Translations under genes and position numbers: made by a program | In this document: piece after piece, positions 17,079 to 25,432 of the stretch | How positions within the stretch are numbered: position 1 is the first letter of the stretch | Layout of the letters: each line of letters begins with the position of its first letter | Notes under the pieces: generated by a model | What the model was told of the DNA's origin: nothing | Seen by the model: the letters and a program-made list of their open reading frames with translations, nothing else | The model's database searches: none | Origin: AP-15 sp963785565 | GTDB lineage: Bacteria; Pseudomonadota; Alphaproteobacteria; ATCC43930; CGMCC-115725 | DNA length: 64,000 nt | Reading direction: 5' to 3' | Assembly: GCA_963785565.1 (NCBI GenBank) | Contig: CAWAVV010000002.1 | Coordinates: 1 to 64,000, forward strand

Positions 17079-18028
17079 TGAGCCCGCTCAACCGGCGCAG
17101 CGCCGACGTCGCGGTCTGGCTGCTGCTGTTGACCATGCCCTTCTGGCTCAATTGGATCGGCGGCTATACGGCGCTGGGAAGCCGGGTGCTGGTAATGGCG
17201 CTGGCCGCGATGTCGCTGAATTTTCTGTTGGGCTTTACCGGCGTTCTGTCGTTCGGCCACGCCGCTTATTTCGGCCTCGGCGTCTATGGCGCTGGGCTGA
17301 CGATCAAGTACCTGGTCCCGAGCACTCTGGTCGGCATGGCGGTCGGGGTGAGCGTCGGCGCCGTCGCCGCGGCCTTGATCGGCATGCTGATCGTGCGTCT
17401 CAGGGGCATCTATTTCGCGATGGTGACGATCGCCTTTGGTCAGGTGTTCTATTTCATCGCCTTTCGCTGGAACTCGGTCACCGGCGGCGACGACGGGCTG
17501 TCCGGGTGGCGGCGCCTGCCGATCGATCTCGGCTTCGCCAAAGTCGACATTCTCGGCAACGACCGCGCGTTTTATTATTTTGTGCTGATCTTCTTTGCCG
17601 TCGCGGTGGCGATCATGGCGGCGCTGCTGCGCTCGCCCTTTGGGCGCACCCTGTTGGCGATCCGCGAGAACGAGCGGCGCGCGCGGTTTCTCGGGATTCC
17701 GGTCGACCGGCACATCTGGCTGTCCTGGGTGATCTCGTGTCTGTTCGTCAGCCTTGCCGGCACGCTCTATGCGCTGCTCAATAATTTTGCCGATCCGCAC
17801 GATCTGCGCTGGGACCAGTCGGGCGATTTCGTGATCATGGCGGTGCTGGGCGGGATGCGCGCCTTTTGGGGGCCGCTGATCGGCGCCGCGATGTTTGTCG
17901 TGTTGCAGGATTACGTGTCGAGCCAGACCGCCAATTGGATGTCGTTCATCGGCCTGTTCTTCGTCCTCGTCGTATTGTTCTTTCCGAGAGGCGTGCTCGG
18001 CGTCATCGGGCGAAAGACCGCGCGGTGA
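17078..18028 (+). CDS. livM: Branched-chain amino acid ABC transporter permease LivM
   Basis: A 316-residue inner-membrane permease, the second half of the channel. Family signatures GFTGVLSFGHAAYFGLGVY, TLLAIRENERRARFLGI and the C-terminal FPRGVLG are visible among roughly nine hydrophobic segments. It starts with GTG at 17078, overlapping the livH stop by one base, and overlaps the livG start by four bases, so the cluster is one transcript. Confidence 0.93.
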   Translation: MSPLNRRSADVAVWLLLLTMPFWLNWIGGYTALGSRVLVMALAAMSLNFLLGFTGVLSFGHAAYFGLGVYGAGLTIKYLVPSTLVGMAVGVSVGAVAAALIGMLIVRLRGIYFAMVTIAFGQVFYFIAFRWNSVTGGDDGLSGWRRLPIDLGFAKVDILGNDRAFYYFVLIFFAVAVAIMAALLRSPFGRTLLAIRENERRARFLGIPVDRHIWLSWVISCLFVSLAGTLYALLNNFADPHDLRWDQSGDFVIMAVLGGMRAFWGPLIGAAMFVVLQDYVSSQTANWMSFIGLFFVLVVLFFPRGVLGVIGRKTAR

Positions 18029-18774
18029 GCCTACTGGAGGTCGACAATATCTCGCGCCGGTTCGGCAGCCTGGTCGCCGTCGACGGCGTCTCGATGTCGG
18101 TCGAGCCCGGAGAGCTGCGCGCGGTGATCGGCCCCAACGGCGCGGGCAAGACCACCTTTTTCAATATGATCAGCGGATTCCTGATGCCGGATTCGGGCCA
18201 TATCCTGTTCGACGGCGAGGATGTTACCACGCTGTTGCCGGCGCGCCGGGTGTGGCGCGGCATCGCCCGCACCTTTCAGATCACCGAGGTATTCCCCGAG
18301 CTGACCGTGCGCGAAAACCTGCGCATCGCGGTCGAGGTGGCGGCCGGCTATCGCCTGCGGCCGTGGATCTCGCGCGCGGCGAAGGCGGCGGTCAGCACGC
18401 GGGTTACCGATCTTTCCGACAAGGGCGGGTTGGCCGATCGGGAAGACCGGCTGGTGAGCGAGCTGAGCCACGGCGACCAGCGCGCGACCGAGATCATGAT
18501 GGCGCTCGCGCTGAACCCGCGCCTCTTGCTGCTCGACGAGCCGACCGCCGGGATGGGCGAGCAGGAGACCTACAACATCACCCAGCTGATCCGCCGATTG
18601 CACCGGGAGGAGGGGCTGTCGATCGTGCTGATCGAGCACGACATGCGCGTCGTCTTTCATCTCGCCGACCGCATCATGGTCCTGGCCGAGGGCAGAATGC
18701 TGGCCGAAGGCGCGCCGCAAGAGATCGCCGCGAACGAGGCGGTGCAAGCGGCCTATCTGGGTCAGGCGGCATGA
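18025..18774 (+). CDS. livG: Branched-chain amino acid ABC transporter ATPase LivG
   Basis: A 249-residue cytoplasmic ATPase. Walker A GPNGAGKT at residues 36-43, signature LSHGDQR (variant of LSGGQ), Walker B LLLLDEPTAGM and the H-loop IEHDM are present, and the segment GIARTFQI after the Q-loop is typical of LivG. GTG start at 18025 inside GTGA overlapping the livM stop; a longer frame upstream is only the overlap with livM. Confidence 0.93.
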   Translation: MSLLEVDNISRRFGSLVAVDGVSMSVEPGELRAVIGPNGAGKTTFFNMISGFLMPDSGHILFDGEDVTTLLPARRVWRGIARTFQITEVFPELTVRENLRIAVEVAAGYRLRPWISRAAKAAVSTRVTDLSDKGGLADREDRLVSELSHGDQRATEIMMALALNPRLLLLDEPTAGMGEQETYNITQLIRRLHREEGLSIVLIEHDMRVVFHLADRIMVLAEGRMLAEGAPQEIAANEAVQAAYLGQAA

Positions 18775-19511
18775 GCGGTCCAGCGCCGGCGCTCGCGGTG
18801 GAACAGCTGCACACCTTTTACGGCAAAAGCCATATCCTGCACGGCGTCGGCCTCGAAGTGCGCGAGGGCGAGATCGTAACCCTCTTGGGCCGCAACGGCG
18901 CCGGCAAGAGCACAACCTTGCGCAGCCTCGTCGGACTGACCCCGCCCCGCGACGGCGCGGTAACGATCTTTGGCCATGTCACCACCAACTGGCCGCCTTA
19001 TCGCATCGCCGCACTCGGCGTCGGCTATGTCCCCGAGGGGCGGCGTATCTTTTCCCATCTGACGGTCGACGAGAATCTGCTGGTGCCGCTCGAACGCCCG
19101 GGGCCGTGGACGATCGCACGCATCCACGAGCTGTTTCCCCGCCTTGCCGAGCGCCGCGGCAACAAAGGCCGCCAGCTGTCGGGTGGCGAGCAGGAAATGC
19201 TGGCGATCGCCCGCGCGCTGATCCTCAATCCCCGGCTTTTGATTCTCGACGAACCCTCGCAAGGCCTCGCTCCGCTGATCGTGCGCGAAGTGTTCAAGGT
19301 GGTGACCGCGGCCCGGCAGGAGGGGATCTCGATCCTGCTGGTCGAGCAGAATGTGCGCGCGGCGGTCGAGATCGCCGACCGCGCCTACGTGCTCGACGAC
19401 GGCCGGGTGGTCTTTTCCGGCGCCGCCGCCGAGTTCGCCAAGGACGAGGGGCGCGTCCGCGCGCTCACCGGGGCCAGCCCCGAAGCCTGGTCCGCCGCCG
19501 AGACGCATTAG
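18771..19511 (+). CDS. livF: Branched-chain amino acid ABC transporter ATPase LivF
   Basis: A 246-residue cytoplasmic ATPase, partner of LivG. Walker A GRNGAGKS at residues 40-47, GYVPEGRRIFSHLTVDENL after the Q-loop, signature LSGGEQEML, Walker B LLILDEPSQGL and VEQNV are all there. ATG 18771 overlaps the livG stop (ATGA). Last gene of the transporter operon, facing the convergent tupA gene 24 bp away. Confidence 0.93.
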   Translation: MSGPAPALAVEQLHTFYGKSHILHGVGLEVREGEIVTLLGRNGAGKSTTLRSLVGLTPPRDGAVTIFGHVTTNWPPYRIAALGVGYVPEGRRIFSHLTVDENLLVPLERPGPWTIARIHELFPRLAERRGNKGRQLSGGEQEMLAIARALILNPRLLILDEPSQGLAPLIVREVFKVVTAARQEGISILLVEQNVRAAVEIADRAYVLDDGRVVFSGAAAEFAKDEGRVRALTGASPEAWSAAETH

Positions 19512-19535
19512 CCCGCATCGCGGTGAGTCGCCGCT

Positions 19536-20375
19536 TTATTTCGGCGCATCGGCCGAGGGATGGAACAACTGCTCGCCCTTGACCTTGTAGCCGCCGATCG
19601 CGGCTTGGCCCTCGGGCGAGACCAGCCACAGGGCGAAGCGGCGCGCAGGCTGCTGCTTGGCCTCGGGGTGGCGTTTCGGGTCGAGCAGAATCACGTCGTA
19701 ACGGTTCAGCAATCGGGGATCGCCTTCGACCAGCACGGCGAGGTCACTCTTGTTGCCGAAGCTGAGCCAGGTGCCGCGATCGCTGATCGTGTAGGCGCCC
19801 ATCGCCTGGGCGGCATTGAGCGCTGCTCCCATGCCGCCGCCGATGTCGCGGTACCACGATCCGCCGCCCTCTTTGACCGGATCGATCGCCGCGGCGCGCC
19901 ACAGGCGATGCTCGAGCGCGTCGGTCCCGCTCTTGTCGCCGCGCGAGACAAACGGCGCGCCGGCCGCGGCGATCGCCTTCAACGCCGCAACCGCGTCATG
20001 CTCGCCGGCGATGCGCGCGGGGTCCGAACGCGGACCGATCACGATGAAGTCGTTCCACGCGATCTGCCTGCGGTCGACGCCGTCGCCGGCGGCGATGAAT
20101 TTCTGCTCGGCCTCGGGATCGTGGACCAGCACCAGGTCGGCGTCGCCATGCGCCGCGGTCGCCAATGCTTGCCCGGTGCCTTGCGCCAGCACCCGCACCT
20201 CGATGCCGGATTCTTTGGTAAAGATCGGAATGATGCGCGCGAGCAGCCCGGAATTGTCCACCGAGGTCGTCGATGCCAGCAGGATCGACTGCAATGTCGG
20301 CTTATCGGCAGCATAGCTCGCCCCACCGGCCAGCACCGCCAGTCCGCCAGCTAAGAATGTCGCCTTCGTTCTCAC
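19536..20375 (-). CDS. tupA: Tungstate ABC transporter substrate-binding protein
   Basis: A 279-residue periplasmic binding protein with a signal peptide (LAGGLAVLAGGASYAADK). TTSVDNSGLLARIIPIF, AQGTGQALATAAHGDADLVL and VHDPEAE are characteristic of TupA, which binds tungstate or molybdate with high affinity for molybdopterin-type cofactors. GTG start overlaps the tupB stop by four bases. The ATPase component gene tupC is not adjacent. Tungstate rather than molybdate is inferred from family resemblance. Confidence 0.88.
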   Translation of the reverse strand: MRTKATFLAGGLAVLAGGASYAADKPTLQSILLASTTSVDNSGLLARIIPIFTKESGIEVRVLAQGTGQALATAAHGDADLVLVHDPEAEQKFIAAGDGVDRRQIAWNDFIVIGPRSDPARIAGEHDAVAALKAIAAAGAPFVSRGDKSGTDALEHRLWRAAAIDPVKEGGGSWYRDIGGGMGAALNAAQAMGAYTISDRGTWLSFGNKSDLAVLVEGDPRLLNRYDVILLDPKRHPEAKQQPARRFALWLVSPEGQAAIGGYKVKGEQLFHPSADAPK

Positions 20376-21052
20376 CGCTGCGCTCTCCCGCGTGTGCCCA
20401 GTGCAAAAATCGTCGCGCTGACGGCGACACTGACACCGATCAGTATAAACCCGAGGCCGAGCGCGAGCGTCAAATTGCCCATGCTGGTTTCAAGCACGAT
20501 CGCGGTCGTCATGGTGCGGGTGTAGCCGGCGATGTTGCCACCAACGATCAGGATGGCGCCAACCTCGGAAATCGTCCGTCCGAAGCCCGCGAGAAAGGCG
20601 GTGACCAGCCGGGCGCGGGCCATCGTCAAAATATGCGGGGCGGCGCGCAGCGGGGCGGCACCGTCGACCTCGAACGCCGGGCCGTACTCGGCCCACAGAT
20701 CGGCGGCCGCGGCATGGGTCAGCGCCGCCACGATTGGCAGCGCCAGCACGCTTTGCGCCAATACCATTGCCGCCGGCGTAAACAGCAGGCCCAGTGCCCC
20801 GAATGGCCCGGCGCGCGACAACAACAGGTACAGGGCGAGACCGACGACAACCGGCGGCAGGCCGAGCAACGCATGCAGCGCCGTGACGATGATCCGCCGG
20901 CCGGGGATGCGATAGACGGCAAGCGCTGTACCCAGCGCCGTGCCGAGCACGCCCGCCAATGCCGCCGCAGTGACACTGACCACGAGTGACAGGGCGACGA
21001 TGCCGCCGAGCCCCCTGGTTTCGACGAGCACCCAAAGATCCGTTAGGGCCAT
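20372..21052 (-). CDS. tupB: Tungstate ABC transporter permease
   Basis: A 226-residue inner-membrane permease with five to six hydrophobic segments and the permease-ATPase contact motif in AAADLWAEYGPAFEVDGA, then GFGRTISEVGAILIVGGNI typical of TupB/WtpB. First gene of a two-gene unit with tupA. ATG 21052 is preferred to an upstream start that adds 13 uncharacteristic residues. An ATPase must be supplied from elsewhere. Confidence 0.88.
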   Translation of the reverse strand: MALTDLWVLVETRGLGGIVALSLVVSVTAAALAGVLGTALGTALAVYRIPGRRIIVTALHALLGLPPVVVGLALYLLLSRAGPFGALGLLFTPAAMVLAQSVLALPIVAALTHAAAADLWAEYGPAFEVDGAAPLRAAPHILTMARARLVTAFLAGFGRTISEVGAILIVGGNIAGYTRTMTTAIVLETSMGNLTLALGLGFILIGVSVAVSATIFALGTRGRAQR

Positions 21053-21192
21053 CGGCTGCTCGCCTCTCCGGACAGGTACAAGCGGCGACACTGTCGGCCG
21101 TCGGGCAGCTTGTCCAGACGCGGCCTAGGCGCGGTCGTGCGCGTAGGCGCGGTGTGTTAGCCTCCGTCGTCGATCGGATAGCGGAGATTGAG

Positions 21193-22215
21193 ATGGACAT
21201 CGAACTGACACAGGCGGAACCGTTTGCAGCGCCGGTCGTCGACAGCCTCTCGGTCCGCGTGCTGGTCAACTCGGCCTATGACCGGTTCATCAGTGACGCC
21301 ACCCATCCGGTGGTCAGGATCGAGCATGTCCGCCATATCCCCGGGCATGAACGCTCGACCTTTGCGGGCGAGTGGGGATTGTCATTGCATCTCGAATCTG
21401 CCCAGGCCGCCGGCAAATCCCAATATCTGCTCGATTTCGGCTACACGCCCGAAGTACTGATCCGCAATTTCGATCTGCTCGACCTCAACCCCGCGCGGAT
21501 CGATGGGCTGATCTTGAGCCACGGCCACCGCGATCATTACGGCGGGCTCGACGGCTTTGTCGCTCACCACCGCGCGTATATGCCGGCCGAGGTCAAATTG
21601 TTCACCGGCGGCGAGAGCGCTTTCGCCGAAAAGTGGATCAAGCGGCGCAATGCCGATCCGGTGTCGTGGGGCAGGCTCGACCGCGCTGCGATCGAAGCGG
21701 AGCATGTCGCCACCGTTTGCTGCGACCGGGCTCAGGCGCTGGCGGGGCCGTTCACGACTGGGCCAATCCCCCGCAATTCGTTCGAGCGGATATTGGACAG
21801 CACCTTGGTCGAACTCGCTCCCGCCGCTGCCGCCGACCATTTCACCGAAGCCGAACGCCAAGGCCGCCTCGTCCCCGACGAGCACCCGGACGAACACGCC
21901 ACCTGTTATGTCGTGCAGGGGCGCGGGCTGGTGGTGATCTCGTCATGCGGGCATGTCGGGCTGATCAACACGGTCAAGGCCGCGATGGCGGCATCCGGGG
22001 TGAGCAAGCTGCACGCGGTGCTCGGCGGCTTCCACCTCGGCCCGGCGCCGATCGATTACGTCGAGCATACCGTCGCCGAACTCAAAAGCCTGTCGCCCGA
22101 CGTCGTCGTGCCAATGCATTGCAGCGGCGCAAAGTTCATTCAGGCGATGCAGCGCGAAATGTCCGACCGTCTGGTGACCACCAATATCGGCAGCCGCTTC
22201 ACCTTCGGCGTGTGA
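21193..22215 (+). CDS. MBL-fold metallohydrolase
   Basis: A 340-residue metallo-beta-lactamase-fold hydrolase of the COG1237 type, which includes ribofuranosylaminobenzene phosphate synthase-like proteins. The dinuclear metal motif SHGHRDHYGG spans residues 109-118 (H110, H112, D114, H115); later ligands are likely in SSCGHVGLIN, GGFHLG and MHCSG. No signal peptide. Divergent from tupBA with about 140 bp between starts. Function in this organism unknown. Confidence 0.87.
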   Translation: MDIELTQAEPFAAPVVDSLSVRVLVNSAYDRFISDATHPVVRIEHVRHIPGHERSTFAGEWGLSLHLESAQAAGKSQYLLDFGYTPEVLIRNFDLLDLNPARIDGLILSHGHRDHYGGLDGFVAHHRAYMPAEVKLFTGGESAFAEKWIKRRNADPVSWGRLDRAAIEAEHVATVCCDRAQALAGPFTTGPIPRNSFERILDSTLVELAPAAAADHFTEAERQGRLVPDEHPDEHATCYVVQGRGLVVISSCGHVGLINTVKAAMAASGVSKLHAVLGGFHLGPAPIDYVEHTVAELKSLSPDVVVPMHCSGAKFIQAMQREMSDRLVTTNIGSRFTFGV

Positions 22216-22284
22216 GCCTAGTGGTGGGCACGCTTGTAACCCGCGGCGTCCTTCCGCCGCCTTCCCGGCGCAAGGCCGGGATCC

Positions 22285-22316
22285 ATCGTGCCACTTCCTA
22301 TCAAAAATGGCACGAT
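22285..22316. repeat. Inverted repeat in spacer before the antitoxin gene
   Basis: A perfect 9-bp inverted repeat, ATCGTGCCA (22285-22293) and TGGCACGAT (22308-22316), with a 14-base loop, follows a smaller CCCGGC/GCCGGG palindrome (22265-22280). It could terminate transcription from the MBL gene, though no T-run follows. Confidence 0.4.
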
Positions 22317-22367
22317 AGAAATTCTGACCATATTTAATGCGATATGCCTCAATCGGGAGGGTCTGGA

Positions 22368-22673
22368 ATGAGCAGCGCTCGAGCGAAGATCGGGCCGGGG
22401 GGCCGTCTGGTAATCCCCGCGGCACAGCGGCGGGAACTCGGCCTCGAAGTGGGCGACCTGGTAGTGATCCGGGTGGAAGACCGGGAGCTGCGCGTCTCAA
22501 GCCTTAGTCATTGTATCGAGCGCGTGCAGACGTTGGTGCGAAGGCACAATCGAGAGGGCGAGGTGCTTTCCGAGAGCTTGATCCGTGACCGCCGAGCGGA
22601 GGCCGCCAAATCCACACTACAAGGAGGTCATTCGGCGCGTCGAGAAAGCACGCCCTGGGGTCAAAGCAACTGA
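22368..22673 (+). CDS. AbrB/SpoVT-type antitoxin, C-terminus altered
   Basis: A 101-residue frame from ATG 22368. Residues 1-50 form a swapped-hairpin AbrB DNA-binding domain (KIGPGGRLVIPAAQRRELGL, then GDLVVIRVEDRELRV); the helix IERVQTLVRRHNREGEVLSE and RDRRAEAAK match antitoxins that pair with PIN toxins. The family usually stops soon after RAEA; here it runs on into about 15 unrelated residues, where AT-richer foreign DNA begins. A PIN toxin remnant lies 0.95 kb downstream, so the pair appears split by an insertion. Confidence 0.72.
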   Translation: MSSARAKIGPGGRLVIPAAQRRELGLEVGDLVVIRVEDRELRVSSLSHCIERVQTLVRRHNREGEVLSESLIRDRRAEAAKSTLQGGHSARRESTPWGQSN

Positions 22674-22827
22674 TCCTACTTTTGATGCCATCATCGACGC
22701 GATCCTAGACATCGATCCCAAGCCGTGCGCGAACCTCAAAAAACAAGGCAACGCAAAACGGCCTGGAAACGATAACGATGAAATTTCTTATTCTGCTGGC
22801 AACACTTATTTTGTCGTTCGCTATTGA
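22585..22827 (+). CDS. Possible small protein overlapping the antitoxin 3' end
   Basis: An 80-codon frame opening with GTG 22585 inside the antitoxin gene and ending 50 bp into the next gene. The middle (EKARPGVKATDPTFDAIIDA) looks protein-like, but the frame crosses the probable insertion boundary and overlaps genes at both ends. No family recognised. It may be a fragment carried by the inserted DNA. Confidence 0.3.
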   Translation: MTAERRPPNPHYKEVIRRVEKARPGVKATDPTFDAIIDAILDIDPKPCANLKKQGNAKRPGNDNDEISYSAGNTYFVVRY

Positions 22828-23605
22828 AATAGAGAGACGAAAAACTAAACAACCAACCACAGAGTTAAGATCGCCCCGCCCGACGCGCACGTATCTGCAG
22901 CGCTTTCGGACAAGTCGAACCCATTATGTCCTTGTTCGTCTTTTTCAGGTTGTCGTAGCTCTTCTGACCGTGGCTGAAGGAATGGCAGCCTTCTGGGGAC
23001 CGTTTTGGCCGACCGAGCCGAAAATCGAGTTTCATGATACTGTAAACGCCTCAACGGTCATTCTTCCCTTCAAGGTAACAAACCGAAGCGTTGGGTTTGC
23101 TTTGAATAATATGCATATTTTATGTTTTGTAGATTTGTTCTATTTTATGGACGCAGATAGAGTGACAGGACTTTTCCGTGACGGCGGTTTCGATCCGGGC
23201 CCGATTTCTATTGACCGGGATAGCGTGAATAATTATCCGTGCACAGCATCCGATTTTGTATCGTTAAAGAACGATGGGGCTCTCGTAATAGGAGTTGAAG
23301 GGGGGCGATTCCTGGAAACTCCTCCGGGAGCTTTTCGCGGGCCGTTGACTGTCTTGAAGATGTGTTTACAGATGAGCGGTGAATACCCATCCTGGATATC
23401 TCAGAAACGTTTCGAAACCAAGATATTCCAATGGCCAGCTGTTCCCGGCCAAAATCAATGGATTGAAGGACCGGTAACGCCCGATCTGCCTAACGAGGTA
23501 TGGGTGCCAGAGAATAGCCATATAGGGTACGTTTGGGATGTCGGGAGACAATTGGCGACTAAAAGTGGTTATTTGCCGTGGGCGCTTCAATGTACTCGCT
23601 TCTAG
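22778..23605 (+). CDS. Hypothetical membrane-anchored protein in AT-rich insert
   Basis: A 275-residue protein of unknown function. A short hydrophobic stretch at the N-terminus (MKFLILLATLILSFAIEIE), a basic patch, and a second hydrophobic helix near residues 51-72 (YVLVRLFQVVVALLTVAEGM) precede a ~200-residue domain that would lie outside the cytoplasm, containing several aromatic motifs but no recognised signature. Much lower GC than the flanks and lying between an antitoxin and the 3' remnant of a PIN toxin. The ribosome site is weak, so a slightly later start is possible. Confidence 0.6.
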   Translation: MKFLILLATLILSFAIEIERRKTKQPTTELRSPRPTRTYLQRFRTSRTHYVLVRLFQVVVALLTVAEGMAAFWGPFWPTEPKIEFHDTVNASTVILPFKVTNRSVGFALNNMHILCFVDLFYFMDADRVTGLFRDGGFDPGPISIDRDSVNNYPCTASDFVSLKNDGALVIGVEGGRFLETPPGAFRGPLTVLKMCLQMSGEYPSWISQKRFETKIFQWPAVPGQNQWIEGPVTPDLPNEVWVPENSHIGYVWDVGRQLATKSGYLPWALQCTRF

Positions 23606-23617
23606 ATTGTCAGCGTA

Positions 23618-23837
23618 GCTCAGTGAGTCGCAGCGTCGGCTGTCCGGCCTGTCCGCATCCGGCGTTGAGCTCGGGCTTCGGACTGCCGCTCTGCGAACAT
23701 CGACGCGCTCGCTTGATCTACCCTTCGGCGATCGTGCTTGTCTGGCTCTCGCTGAACAACTCCACGTGCCGGCGTTGACGGCCGATCAGGCCTGGCGAAA
23801 CCTCGCGATCGGCATCGAAATTCGATTGATCCGTTGA
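23618..23837 (+). pseudogene. PIN-domain toxin, 3' remnant
   Basis: In one frame after a stop at 23615 the sequence reads LSASGVELGLRTAAL, then RSLDLPFGDRACLALAEQL and PALTADQAWRNLAIGIEIRL, ending at TGA 23835. GDRACLALA followed by LTAD.AW is the C-terminal half of PIN-domain ribonuclease toxins (VapC-like), including the conserved Asp residues. The N-terminal half with the first catalytic Asp is missing. It most likely belonged to the AbrB-type antitoxin at 22368. Confidence 0.72.
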
Positions 23838-23862
23838 GCACGCAGCCTGTGGCGGCTCGAGC

Positions 23863-24921
23863 CTATTCGGCAGCGCAATCGCTGCGGAACCGCGGCGCGA
23901 CCTCGGTCATGAACAGGCGCAGGCTGTTCGCCGCCGCTTCGTGCGCCATCGGCCCGAGCCGGAAGGTCGCGATCACCCCGCCGACCCCGAGATCGGCGAT
24001 TTCGGCGATTGCCTCGGCGACGCGCGCCGGCGAGCCGTGGATGAAGCCGTGCTCGGCGCCGGCGCGGGCCGAGGGCAGGTCGCCCGCCGGCACCTCGATC
24101 CGCAAGCCGGTTTCGCGATAGATGCGGTTGCGCAATTCGGCCCGGGCCTCGACCATCGCCCGAAACGCCGGTATGCCGATCCGTTCGGCCTCGGCGTCGC
24201 TCTCGGCGACGACGACATTGCGCCACACCCAGCATTGATCGAGGTTGCGGGCGATCTTCTCCTCGTCAAAGCCGGCTCGCTGCATCGCCTCGCGGTACAG
24301 CCCAAAGCGTCGCCGCGTAACCTCCATCGGCTGCACGTTCATCAAAAACGGGCGGCCCTGGCGCGCCAGTTCCAGCATCGAGGCTTCGCCCGAGGCGGCG
24401 CGGATCAGCGGCGGGTGCGGCTTGGCGTAAGGCCGTGGCCGCAGCATCGGCACGTCGAGGTCCCAAAACCGGCCGCGATGGCTGAAGCTGCCGCTGGTCC
24501 AGGACCGGACCATGATCTCCTCGGCCTCGTCGAGACGCGCCTGGGCCTCGTGATGGTCGATACCAAAGCCTTGATAATCATAAATGTTGTAGGATGAGCC
24601 GCGGCCCAACCCGACAATCAGCCGGCCTTTGGTGATGTTATCGAGCACCGCCAATTGCTCGGCGAGGCGGATCGGGTGGTGCAGCGCCATCTGCAACACC
24701 GCAAAGCCGATCTTGCTGCGCCGCGTCGACGCCGCCAGCGCGCCGGCAAAGCTGATCGGATCGGCATAGGCGCAGATGCCGTCAAAATGATGCTCGGCGA
24801 GCCAGATCACATCGACGCCGAGTTCGTCCGAAAGCCAGGCTTCGCGCAGGGTCTCGTCGATCACCGCCCCGTCGCGCTCGGGATCGCGGCTGTCGGGGAA
24901 CAGGAAATTGCCGAATTTCAC
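23863..24921 (-). CDS. LLM-class flavin-dependent oxidoreductase
   Basis: A 352-residue luciferase-like monooxygenase family protein (TIM barrel, FMN or F420). Typical segments are WLAEHHFDGICAYADPISFA near residue 40-60, GFAVLQMALHHPIRLAEQLA, and GRLIVGLGRGSSYNIYDYQG. It starts with GTG 24921 preceded by GGAGGGAAAG. Such enzymes oxidise organic substrates with a partner flavin reductase or act on nitrogen or sulfur compounds; the substrate is unknown. It is followed on the same strand by VOC and MFS genes upstream, suggesting a catabolic group. Confidence 0.88.
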   Translation of the reverse strand: MKFGNFLFPDSRDPERDGAVIDETLREAWLSDELGVDVIWLAEHHFDGICAYADPISFAGALAASTRRSKIGFAVLQMALHHPIRLAEQLAVLDNITKGRLIVGLGRGSSYNIYDYQGFGIDHHEAQARLDEAEEIMVRSWTSGSFSHRGRFWDLDVPMLRPRPYAKPHPPLIRAASGEASMLELARQGRPFLMNVQPMEVTRRRFGLYREAMQRAGFDEEKIARNLDQCWVWRNVVVAESDAEAERIGIPAFRAMVEARAELRNRIYRETGLRIEVPAGDLPSARAGAEHGFIHGSPARVAEAIAEIADLGVGGVIATFRLGPMAHEAAANSLRLFMTEVAPRFRSDCAAE

Positions 24922-24994
24922 CCCGCTTTCCCTCCGCCGTCTACGCGACCGCCCGCATCACCGACCGGTTCGCGCAGATGCGTCGAGCGACCCC

Positions 24995-25399
24995 TCATGA
25001 CCGATCGCCGGCGTAGCTCGTCAGATCGATGAATTCCAGCACGGTACCGTCGGGATCGTGGAAATAGGCGCGCGGTCCGTTGACCACGCCGCCCTGCCGG
25101 TCTTCTTCAAAGGTGATCTCGACGCCGTGCGCGCGCAAATGGTCGAGTGCTGCGGGGTATTCGTCATGCGCGACGGCAAAGGAATGATGCACGCCGCCAT
25201 GGTCGTCGAGCTTGGGGTTGATCGGCGGCTCGCGCTTGACCAGGATCAGACAGGTCCCGGCCGCGTCGAGGAAAGCCATGTGCCCGCCCGGCACCGTCGA
25301 CAGATGCCGGCAGCCGACGATCTCGGTATAAAATCGCGTGCTGCCGGCGACATCGCTGACCGGTATGCTGAAATGGGCGACGGATTTGATCGAGATCAT
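24995..25399 (-). CDS. VOC-family protein (glyoxalase/dioxygenase fold)
   Basis: A 134-residue single-unit vicinal-oxygen-chelate protein: two beta-alpha-beta-beta-beta modules with likely metal ligands in VAHFSIPVSD (His), HHSFAV (His) and DGTVLEFIDL (Glu). GGAGG precedes ATG 25399. Lies between LLM and MFS genes on the same strand, 34 bp from the MFS stop, so probably co-transcribed. The substrate is unknown. Confidence 0.85.
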   Translation of the reverse strand: MISIKSVAHFSIPVSDVAGSTRFYTEIVGCRHLSTVPGGHMAFLDAAGTCLILVKREPPINPKLDDHGGVHHSFAVAHDEYPAALDHLRAHGVEITFEEDRQGGVVNGPRAYFHDPDGTVLEFIDLTSYAGDRS

Positions 25400-25432
25400 C
25401 GTGGTCCTCCGTGTATGACGGCGCGTTCGCGG

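Noticed and set aside
23606..23660. tRNA-like GCGTAGCTCAGT sequence
   Set aside because: It resembles a D-arm, but no T-arm (GGTTCGAATCC-like) or acceptor pairing follows; it lies next to a PIN fragment.
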